NCBI GenBank assembly: GCA_030156305.1
Contig: JASGMZ010000048.1
Span: 1-14,879 of the forward strand
From: Bacteroidales bacterium
Lineage (GTDB): Bacteria > Bacteroidota > Bacteroidia > Bacteroidales > UBA12077
Length of the DNA stretch: 14,879 bases
Reading direction: 5' to 3'
This document shows, piece after piece, positions 9,005-14,879 of this stretch (its first letter is position 1; every line of letters begins with the position of its first letter). The notes below the pieces were generated by a model, which ran no database searches, had not been told where the DNA came from, and worked only from the letters and a program-made list of their open reading frames with translations. Made by a program: the position numbers and the translations under genes.

Positions 9005-9149
9005 TGTAGAAATAAGCACAAACGTGCGGAATGAGGTAAGATAAGGTATTCAGTATTAAAAAAAGAGCGATTCTTAATGAAGTAAAGACAACTGAGCTTG
9101 AGCATAATGGTCTGGACATTTTGTTAAAAAGATGAAGGAGAAATATAAA

Positions 9150-11510
9150 ATGGCATCTGTAAATCCAAGAATTCAAAAGTTAATTGATGATTTATATTCA
9201 GTGACACCAGAAATCGAAGCGGAAAGAGCTTTATTAATCACACAGTCCTTTAAAGAAACAGAAGCAATGCCGATGATTATTCGCCGGGCTAAAGCATTGG
9301 AAAAAATTCTAAATGAAATGACCATCGTGATTCGCGATGAGGAATTGATCGTTGGTAATTTAACGACTAAACCTCGTGGTACCCAGATTTTCCCTGAGTA
9401 TTCCAACAAGTGGCTGATCAGTGAATTTGATACCGTGGCTAAACGAAAAGGTGATGTATTTCTTATCTCAGACGAAACAAAGGAAGATCTTGTCGAAGCA
9501 TTTAAATATTGGGATTGCCGCACAGTCAATGAGTTAGCCGAACAATACATGTTCCCTGAAACCAGAGAAGCCATTGCCGCCGGCGTTTTTACGGTTGGTA
9601 ATTATTTTTTTAATGGTGTTGGCCATATTGGTGTGGACTATGCAAAGGTCATGAAAGTAGGTTTCAAAGGAATTATTGCCGAAGCGGAAGCGGAAATGGC
9701 AAATGCTGATACTTCTTTGCCGGATTATATTAAGAAAAAACATTTCCTGGATGCCGTGATCATTACTGCCAATGCTGCCATTAATTATGCCCATCGTTTT
9801 GCCGCTCTGGCAAGAGACCTTAGCAGTCGGGAAAAAGATTCCCGCAGACAAAACGAACTACTGGAAATTGCTAAAATATGCGAACAGGTTCCCGAAAATC
9901 CAGCGAATTCTTTTTACGAAGCCCTGCAGTCTTTCTGGTTTGTCCAGGCAATCATTCAAATAGAATCCAACGGACATTCCATTTCACCGATGCGTTTCGA
10001 TCAGTATATGTATCCTTATTACAAACAGGACGTCAGCAAGGGGAATATTACTGATGAAAAAGCCCAGGAACTGCTGGATTGCCTTTGGGTTAAATTCAAC
10101 GATATCAATAAGATTCGCGATGAAGGTTCCACCAAGGCTTTTGGCGGTTATCCAATGTTCCAGAACCTGATTGTAGGCGGCCAGACCCCAGACGGGCTAG
10201 ATGCGACCAATGAACTTTCTTTTATGAGTCTCGTGGCTACCGAACACACAAAATTGCCACAGCCTTCAATTTCCTTCCGTGTATGGAATAAAACGCCGGA
10301 AGATCTCTTATTAAAAGCCTGTGAAATCAGTCAATTGGGACTGGGTATGCCTGCTTTTTATAGTGATGAAGTTGTCATTCCTTCTTTAGTCAGCCGTGGC
10401 GTTGCATTAAGAGATGCCCGTGATTACGGTATCATCGGCTGTGTGGAACCACAAAAAGGCGGAAAAACCGAAGGTTGGCATGATGCGGCATTCTTTAACA
10501 TCGCAAAAGTACTGGAAATCACGCTTAATAACGGCATGGTCGATGGTCAGCAAATGGGTCCTGAAACGGGAACCTTTGAATCCTTTAAAACCTTTGATGA
10601 CTTAATGGCAGCCTACAAAAAACAAATGGTACATTTCGTCAGCCTGCTTATTAATGCCGATAACTCTGTAGATCTAGCTCATGGAGAACGAGCACCGTTA
10701 CCTTTCCTTGCATCAATGGTGGATGACTGCATCAGTAAAGGAAAATCACTCCAGGAAGGCGGTGCCCATTATAACTTCACCGGACCACAAGGCGTTGGTG
10801 TTGCCAATGTCGGTGATTCCTTGGCGGCAATTAAAGAATTGGTCTATGACAAGAATGCAATTACCGCAAAAGATCTTAAAAAGGCATTAGACGAAAACTT
10901 TGTGGGCATGGAAGACATGCGTCAAATGTTATTGAACCGAGCACCAAAGTTTGGCAATGATATTGATGCAGTTGATAACCTTGCCCGTGAGGGAGCCTTG
11001 ATTTACTGTCGCGAGGTTGAAAAATATAAAAATCCTCGTGGCGGACAGTTCCAACCGGGTTTGTATCCTGTTTCCGCCAATGTTCCGATGGGTGCAGGCA
11101 CTGGTGCTTCCGCTGACGGACGACTGGCAGGCACTGCTTTAGCTGATGGCGTCTCACCTGTTTCCGGCAGAGATCTGGCAGGACCAACCGCAGCTGTCAA
11201 CTCGGTATCCAAACTGGATCATTTCATTGCCTCCAACGGAACCCTTTTGAATCAGAAATTTCATCCCTCAGCTATTGCCGGGGAAGCCGGTCTTCACAAT
11301 TTATCCTCTCTGGTTCGCGGTTTCTTTGATCAGAAAGGCATGCATGTTCAGTTTAATGTCGTTGACCGTGCGAAACTGATTGATGCACAGAACAACCCTG
11401 AAAAATATCAGAGTCTGGTTGTCCGTGTGGCTGGTTACAGTGCGCATTTTGCTTCACTTGATAAATCCATTCAGGATGATATCATTGAAAGAACAGAACA
11501 TATTTTTTAA
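9150..11510 (+). CDS. dhaB1: B12-independent glycerol/1,2-propanediol dehydratase (glycyl radical enzyme)
   Basis: It dehydrates glycerol to 3-hydroxypropionaldehyde, or 1,2-propanediol to propionaldehyde, through a glycyl/thiyl radical in the cytoplasm without oxygen. The start is ATG 9150, placed right behind GAAGGAG; the earlier in-frame ATG 9132 would put the ribosome site inside the gene. The 786 residues compare with 787 for Clostridium butyricum DhaB1, and long stretches match that sequence as I remember it. Catalytic residues are present: Cys431 and Glu433 (GCVEPQ), Asp445 (WHD), His159 (GVGHI), His276 and Ser277 (NGHS), Tyr334, Tyr639 and radical Gly762 (VRVAGYSA). The KTEGWHDAAFFN motif is typical of diol dehydratases, not of choline or isethionate lyases. 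One small difference is QKGGK where C. butyricum has QKPGK. Glycerol versus propanediol preference cannot be decided from the sequence. The activating enzyme follows after 73 bases. Confidence 0.93.
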   Translation: MASVNPRIQKLIDDLYSVTPEIEAERALLITQSFKETEAMPMIIRRAKALEKILNEMTIVIRDEELIVGNLTTKPRGTQIFPEYSNKWLISEFDTVAKRKGDVFLISDETKEDLVEAFKYWDCRTVNELAEQYMFPETREAIAAGVFTVGNYFFNGVGHIGVDYAKVMKVGFKGIIAEAEAEMANADTSLPDYIKKKHFLDAVIITANAAINYAHRFAALARDLSSREKDSRRQNELLEIAKICEQVPENPANSFYEALQSFWFVQAIIQIESNGHSISPMRFDQYMYPYYKQDVSKGNITDEKAQELLDCLWVKFNDINKIRDEGSTKAFGGYPMFQNLIVGGQTPDGLDATNELSFMSLVATEHTKLPQPSISFRVWNKTPEDLLLKACEISQLGLGMPAFYSDEVVIPSLVSRGVALRDARDYGIIGCVEPQKGGKTEGWHDAAFFNIAKVLEITLNNGMVDGQQMGPETGTFESFKTFDDLMAAYKKQMVHFVSLLINADNSVDLAHGERAPLPFLASMVDDCISKGKSLQEGGAHYNFTGPQGVGVANVGDSLAAIKELVYDKNAITAKDLKKALDENFVGMEDMRQMLLNRAPKFGNDIDAVDNLAREGALIYCREVEKYKNPRGGQFQPGLYPVSANVPMGAGTGASADGRLAGTALADGVSPVSGRDLAGPTAAVNSVSKLDHFIASNGTLLNQKFHPSAIAGEAGLHNLSSLVRGFFDQKGMHVQFNVVDRAKLIDAQNNPEKYQSLVVRVAGYSAHFASLDKSIQDDIIERTEHIF

Positions 11511-11528
11511 GACTATTTAAAAATTCCA

Positions 11529-11563
11529 AGCAGTGAGGGGATCTTTACCTCTCACTGCTTTTA
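11529..11563 (+). terminator. Hairpin between dhaB1 and dhaB2, probable leaky terminator
   Basis: A 12-bp stem (11529-11540 with 11548-11559, one G-T wobble, 7-base loop) is followed by a short T stretch, TTTAT. It lies between the dehydratase stop and the ribosome site of the activating enzyme. A partial terminator or RNA-processing hairpin here would keep the activase at lower level than the dehydratase, which suits its catalytic role. The short T-run argues for read-through. Confidence 0.7.
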
Positions 11564-11583
11564 TAATAATTGGAGGTGTAAAT

Positions 11584-12513
11584 ATGCCAAGCAACACTTT
11601 AGATTTACAAGCAAAAGGAGTAATTTTTGATATCCAGCGATTTTCTGTTCATGATGGACCCGGTATTAGAACCATCGTTTTTTTAAAAGGGTGCCCTTTA
11701 AAGTGTGATTGGTGCAGTAATCCAGAATCCCAGCAAAGCCAACAGGAGCTGATGTTTATTGGTCACAACTGCATTGGTTGCAGTAAATGTCTGAGTGTAT
11801 GTCCCGCTGGGGCGATTGATATGGAAAACCCTTCACGGGTCATTCAAAAAAAATGCACCCACTGCGGCAAATGCGTTGAAGTCTGTTATGCCGGAGCACT
11901 TAATATGGCTGGTGAAGAAAAAACCGTTGAAATGGTATTGAGTGAACTAAAAAAGGATGCTATTTATTATCGTAATTCTGGTGGCGGTATTACTTTTTCT
12001 GGTGGGGAGCCCTTTTTTCAACAGGAATTTTTTGAACAGCTTCTTATGGGCTGCAGGTCAATCGGCTGGCATACCACCATTGAAACAACCGGAGTTGCCA
12101 CAGAAAAAGGTTTAAATAGAATACTACCTTTAGTGGATCTGGTTTTTATGGATATCAAACATATGGATGACCAAAAACATCAGTTGTATACTGGAACATC
12201 CAATAAAACAGTCCTTAAAAATGCGAAAATTATTGCCAAGACCGGGGTCCCGATGATTGTCCGAATCCCAGTTATTCCTGAAGTCAATGATGACCTGATG
12301 AACATCCAGGCCACTGCAGACTTTGTAAGGTCTTTGGAGTCGGTTAAGGAACTTCAATTAATGCCTTATCATCGTCTTGGCCAAAATAAGTACGACTATT
12401 TGGGACGAGAATATGCATTAAATGAAATCAAGCCAGCCAATAAGGCCAGCATTGATCAGCTGAAAGAGGCCGTAGAAGCATACGGTCTGAAATGCTCAAT
12501 CGGAGGGTCGTAA
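11584..12513 (+). CDS. dhaB2: Glycerol dehydratase activating enzyme (radical SAM)
   Basis: It reductively cleaves S-adenosylmethionine to generate the glycyl radical on DhaB1. The start is ATG 11584 behind TTGGAGGTG, giving 309 residues, the usual GRE-activase size; an upstream in-frame ATG at 11533 lies in the hairpin and has no ribosome site. The N-terminal motif VHDGPGIRT is intact, and the radical-SAM cysteines are 37, 41 and 44 (CPLKCDWC). Two ferredoxin-type clusters follow: Cys63/66/69/73 (CIGCSKCLSVC) and Cys91/94/97/101 (CTHCGKCVEVC). SAM contact motif GGEP is at residues 140-143 and a conserved LMPYHRLG lies near the end. No lesions are visible, so with dhaB1 it forms a working pair. 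The specific name rests on its adjacency to dhaB1. Confidence 0.92.
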   Translation: MPSNTLDLQAKGVIFDIQRFSVHDGPGIRTIVFLKGCPLKCDWCSNPESQQSQQELMFIGHNCIGCSKCLSVCPAGAIDMENPSRVIQKKCTHCGKCVEVCYAGALNMAGEEKTVEMVLSELKKDAIYYRNSGGGITFSGGEPFFQQEFFEQLLMGCRSIGWHTTIETTGVATEKGLNRILPLVDLVFMDIKHMDDQKHQLYTGTSNKTVLKNAKIIAKTGVPMIVRIPVIPEVNDDLMNIQATADFVRSLESVKELQLMPYHRLGQNKYDYLGREYALNEIKPANKASIDQLKEAVEAYGLKCSIGGS

Positions 12514-12683
12514 TAGCTTATGATCCATATCCTATAAAATGGCTGGTTCTAAGAAGAAAAATGCTTGATATGTTATGAAGCGCGGTTTTATGGGGTATTT
12601 ATTTGAGTATTACCCATGGTAACAGGAGCTTAAATATTGATTCCAATTATCATTATATAGAGAATAAGTTTAAAATAAATCCC

Positions 12684-13056
12684 CATCATCGAACCGATGC
12701 TATTTTATGAAGCGTCAATTTAGATTGCTATGATGATAGGGATGATATTCGTGTTAATCTCCTGGATAGCTATGAGCGTCTGATGCAGTTTATCACAAAG
12801 CATCTCAATGATACTTTTTAACTGGAAGGTGATCGCAGAATCAGCCTCAGAGACAAGATTTTCAGAACGATTATTACCCTTGACCACGCAAGCTGGTGTC
12901 TAAGCTATCACGCAAGCTGATGAAGAAATATTGAGATTGTTAGAATTCTGTGTAGTACCAAGAACAAGAAGCGAAATACAGGAATTTATGAAATTGAGCA
13001 ATAAGGGTGCGGACGTTTTTTTGACACGAAATCAAATAGACCCAACTAAAAGATGA
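12684..13056 (+). pseudogene. C-terminal relic of an AlbA_2/ATP-binding (COG2865-type) protein
   Basis: Two blocks survive. In one frame HHRTDAIL, a stop, then YDDRDDIRVNLLDSYERLM, FITKHLND, another stop and LEGDRRISLRDKIFRTIIT (12684-12878) match the end of the ATP-binding domain of these schlafen-like putative regulators. A shifted frame then gives TTQAGV, a stop, AITQADEEILRLLEFC and PRTRSEIQEFMKL, which fits the Q/T-rich linker and C-terminal winged helix. The His-Arg-Glu-type motif normally between the blocks is deleted. The N-terminal half is not found in 12514-12683, where I see no other gene. At least three stops and a frame change make this a clear pseudogene. Such genes are common island passengers. 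The family call is from motif memory. Confidence 0.65.
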
Positions 13057-13074
13057 AAACAACGTCGTCTCTTG

Positions 13075-13104
13075 TGTTCGTAGATGGTAAAATAGATACG
13101 AACA
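13075..13104 (+). promoter_or_regulatory. Candidate AbiEi operator: 8-bp inverted repeat around a -10-like box
   Basis: TGTTCGTA (13075-13082) and TACGAACA (13097-13104) are exact reverse complements separated by 14 bases that contain a TAAAAT -10-like box (13088-13093). The half-sites are 22 bases apart, two helical turns. AbiEi proteins are known to repress their own promoters through inverted repeats, and this lies 25 bases before abiEi. No good -35 is seen at 17 bases, which would fit a regulated promoter. Confidence 0.55.
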
Positions 13105-13128
13105 ATAAAGACGAGAAGGCGGTGTCGT

Positions 13129-13724
13129 ATGTTGGATAAAGCATTCTTTATGAATTTGCTAAAAGAAAATAATGGCATTGTTCAATCAAAACTGTTAGCA
13201 GAAGCGGGAATTGATGGTAAAATTTTGCAACGGTTGGAACAGTCCGGAGAAATTGAACGGATCGGACGTGGCCTTTATAGTGATTCGAATCATATGGCAG
13301 ATGACTATCTGGTGACACAATATCGGTGTAAAAAAGGTATTTATTACCAAGAGACAGCATTATTTCTTCATGATCTGAGTGATCAAACACCATTCCAGCT
13401 GATTCTGACAATACCCAATGGCTTTAATACCCGACTATTAAGAGACAAAGATAAGAACAAATTCTTTTATATCAAAAAAGAACGGCACGAGATTGGAAAA
13501 ATGACAGTAACGTCGCCTTATGGCAATGAAATTGTCGTCTATAATAAAGAGCGAACCATCGGTGACTGTCTTCAAAAAAAGAAAAGCTTGACACGGATTT
13601 AGTATTAACAGGAGTCAGACAATACATGAAGGAACCCGGAGGTGACTTTGCCCGGCTCCTTCAGTATGCGGAACAATTTAATATTCGGAAGCTGGTACGG
13701 CAGTGCGTGGAGGTATTGTCATGA
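13129..13724 (+). pseudogene. abiEi: AbiEi-type antitoxin, frameshifted near its end
   Basis: The protein starts at ATG 13129 behind AAGGCGG and has the N-terminal winged helix of AbiEi antitoxins (NNGIVQSKLLAEAGIDGK, RIGRGLYSDSN), followed by the usual QYRCKKGIYYQETALFLHDL and ERTIGDCL. In an A-rich stretch near 13572-13592 the frame slips: the read frame ends at ITRI-type residues after 157 codons, while the neighbouring frame continues as LDTDLVLTGVRQYMKEPG and AEQFNIRKLVRQCVEVLS to TGA 13722-13724. The restored protein would be about 198 residues. Its stop overlaps the start of abiEii as ATGA. The antitoxin would normally repress the operon and counter the AbiEii nucleotidyltransferase. 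The DNA-binding domain is complete, so the truncated product may still bind DNA. Confidence 0.8.
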
Positions 13725-14103
13725 TCGTAAGCAGTCCCAAACAATTAAAAGATTATGGTCAAAGCCTATAATTTAAACACCTTCCTTGCAGAAAAAATTG
13801 AATCCATTTTAGACCGGAATGTTTCCAATACCAGAGCAAAATGACTTTTATGATATCTACATCCTTATGATGTTAAACAATGGATTTCGATAAGTCAGAA
13901 TTGAAAAAAGCTATTTGTGGAAGAAAGCTGAGGAAAGAAAGAGTACAATTTATGTTGAAGATTATGAGAAGTATCTAAACGATGTTTCCGAAAGTAAAGA
14001 TGTGCTTAATATCTGAAATTCATACAGAGTGAAATACAACTATGCCAAAGACATTGAATTTGAAAGCATTATTAAAATCATAAGATATGTACTGGCAGGA
14101 TAA
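13721..14103 (+). pseudogene. abiEii: AbiEii-type nucleotidyltransferase toxin, internally deleted
   Basis: ATG 13721 gives the family N-terminus MIVSSPKQLKDYG, and then the sequence jumps to the C-terminal region: YNLNTFLAEKIESILDRN and VSNTRAK followed by a stop and DFYDIYILM. The segment of roughly 150-170 residues that carries the nucleotidyltransferase GS/D motifs is missing. Degenerate C-terminal pieces continue in changing frames (KYLNDVSESKDVLNI, then YRVKYNYAKDIEFESI) to TAA 14101-14103. The toxin is therefore dead, which explains why its antitoxin can decay. From 14104 to 14276 I see no supported gene, only A/T-rich sequence. Confidence 0.75.
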
Positions 14104-14276
14104 GTATTGTCATCTTACGAGTGATGATATTCTGAAGAAATATAAAGACAACAATGCACAATTTATGCACATCAGGAATAAATTAAACTAAATTTAGAAT
14201 TTATTATAATTAATATAATGGCGGTTTCTAAAATTACAATAGCTTTTAAGATACTAAAATAAAACCATGTAATTCA

Positions 14277-14326
14277 ATTCGTAATCAGTAGGTCGGGGGT
14301 TCGATTCCCCCCGCTAGCTCCAGTAA
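14277..14326 (+). repeat. Right copy of 50-bp direct repeat: 3' half of tRNA-Thr(CGU), putative att site
   Basis: All 50 bases are identical to 281-330, running from the anticodon loop through the encoded CCA and four bases beyond. The sequences before and after differ between the copies, so the repeat boundary is sharp. The upstream bases (TTCA before ATTCG) do not even complete the anticodon stem, so this copy is also not a tRNA gene. Both copies have the same orientation, 13,996 bases apart. Confidence 0.8.
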
Positions 14327-14343
14327 ATGAATAATTTTTTTAA

Positions 14344-14374
14344 AAGAATGGCTTTAATTAGCGGTTCTTTTTTT
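14344..14374 (+). terminator. Intrinsic terminator behind right tRNA fragment
   Basis: A stem of nine pairs with one mismatch (14344-14353 with 14360-14369, one G-T) and a 6-base loop is followed by a run of T residues. It lies 18 bases past the tRNA 3' fragment and probably is the original tRNA-Thr terminator carried along with the att site. Confidence 0.6.
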
Positions 14375-14440
14375 ATTTTTTGATTTTAGTCTCCACCTAA
14401 AGTATGACCAACTGTGAAAAATAAAAGTGGTCTTTTTAAC

Positions 14441-14469
14441 TTGAAAGAATAAATGTTAAGTTGTATAAT
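14441..14469 (+). promoter_or_regulatory. Sigma-A promoter of the second abiEi
   Basis: TTGAAA (14441-14446), 17 bases, then consensus TATAAT (14464-14469), 46 bases before the start codon. The -35 region is flanked by AACTT (14439-14443) and AAGTT (14458-14462), an inverted pair that could be a repressor site. Confidence 0.65.
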
Positions 14470-14515
14470 AGAGTAAATATATACGCTTGCGAATTTAAAA
14501 GAGGTGATATTAACG

Positions 14516-14797
14516 ATGGACTGCGAAAAATACAAAAAAGTATTTGATGAAAACAATGGTATTGTAAAGCTATCCGATTTTACCGATGCGGGATATCACA
14601 ATACGGTCATTGATCGATTGATCAGAGAAGGAAAAGTAATCAAGCTACGAGCTGGATTCTATGAATGGCAATCTGAGGATGTCATATCCGATGCTGTCAT
14701 TATCAATAAACTTTATCCTGATGCAATTATCTGTATGGATTCGGCACTCTATTTTTATGATTATACGGAGAGAGCGCCTGGTGCTTTCGTCAAGTGA
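14516..14797 (+). pseudogene. abiEi: Second AbiEi-type antitoxin, truncated by an IS end
   Basis: The start ATG 14516 follows AGAGGTG; the in-frame GTG at 14504 lies inside that ribosome site. The 93 residues carry the AbiEi winged-helix domain (NNGIVKLSDFTDAGYHNTVI, GKVIKLRAGFYEW) and the beginning of the next domain (IICMDSALYFYDYTERAPGA). The family normally continues for another 100 or more residues; here it reads FVK and a TGA just before sequence with insertion-sequence features, so it looks cut by an insertion. It is clearly different in sequence from the abiEi at 13129. No partner toxin is visible in the window. Confidence 0.7.
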
Positions 14798-14799
14798 AA

Positions 14800-14879
14800 A
14801 ATGGTCCAGATTTTTATTTCAAAAGTGGTCCACTAGTTGGTGCTCTTTAGCCAGGCGATGGTATCCTCCATCCGATAAC
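14800..14879 (-). mobile_element. Probable end of an IS21-like insertion sequence
   Basis: Two TGGTCCA words (14802-14808 and 14826-14832) lie in similar A/T contexts, as in the repeated terminal motifs of IS21-family elements. On the minus strand an open frame enters from the right edge and ends at TAG 14835-14833 with YRMEDTIAWLKSTN, which could be the C-terminus of a transposition protein. The word AAAAGTGGTC also occurs at 14423-14432, left of the truncated abiEi. Only the tip of the element is present, so the family is uncertain. Confidence 0.4.

Noticed and set aside
9012..9149. Cobalamin riboswitch in the dhaB1 leader
   Set aside because: No B12-box-like sequence or suitable fold is visible, and the enzyme is of the B12-independent type.
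8913..9176. Minus-strand frame of 87 codons across the dhaB1 promoter
   Set aside because: It overlaps the promoter, leader and start of dhaB1 on the other strand and shows no recognisable motif or ribosome site.
10876..11212. Minus-strand frames inside dhaB1
   Set aside because: They are mirror frames of a well-conserved gene, without ribosome sites or known motifs.
14087..14191. Short frame of 34 codons starting MYWQDKYCHLTSDD
   Set aside because: It overlaps the end of the abiEii relic, has no ribosome site, and I recognise no family; probably another decayed fragment.
1..14879. CRISPR array or bacterial microcompartment genes
   Set aside because: No regularly spaced repeats were found, and no shell-protein motifs occur in any frame, although GRE dehydratases often accompany microcompartments.

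Overview
The window looks like a low-GC, anaerobic member of the Clostridia (Eubacteriales). Its main cargo is oxygen-sensitive glycyl radical enzyme (GRE) chemistry, with A/T-rich codon use, strong AGGAGG-type ribosome sites and abortive-infection (AbiE) relics. I cannot fix the genus from the sequence.

Layout. Two identical 50-base copies of the 3' half of a tRNA-Thr(CGU) gene lie at 281-330 and 14277-14326 and bracket almost the whole window, as left by tRNA-targeted site-specific integration. Inside, left to right: a broken IS5-like transposase (600-1363, minus); a decayed minus-strand operon (8959 down to 1558); a divergent, intact plus-strand pair coding a B12-independent glycerol/propanediol dehydratase (dhaB1, 9150-11510) and its activating enzyme (dhaB2, 11584-12513); the C-terminal relic of an AlbA_2/ATP-binding (COG2865-type) protein; and a broken abiEi-abiEii pair. 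To the right of the second tRNA fragment is a second abiEi gene, cut short where an insertion-sequence end begins.

The minus-strand operon, in order of transcription, codes for a NAD(P)/FAD-dependent oxidoreductase, a DUF1667 domain fused to an alkylglycerone-phosphate-synthase-like FAD oxidase, a CCG-domain (GlpC/HdrB-like) protein without its usual cysteines, a PFL2-like GRE and a GRE-activating enzyme. It reads as a complete but unassigned catabolic module. Four of its five genes carry lesions (5' truncation, start-codon loss, nonsense codons, frameshifts, loss of radical-SAM cysteines). Only the DUF1667-FAD oxidase remains open.

How the genes work together. DhaB2 uses a radical-SAM cluster to place a glycyl radical on Gly762 of DhaB1, which then dehydrates glycerol to 3-hydroxypropionaldehyde (or 1,2-propanediol to propionaldehyde). 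No aldehyde reductase, microcompartment shell or diol transporter gene is present, so the aldehyde must be handled by genes elsewhere. The dhaB1 promoter lies exactly where the divergent operon loses its 5' end, so the living pair and the dying operon appear to have been joined by rearrangement. No integrase gene is visible; the integration bracket is inferred from the repeats alone.
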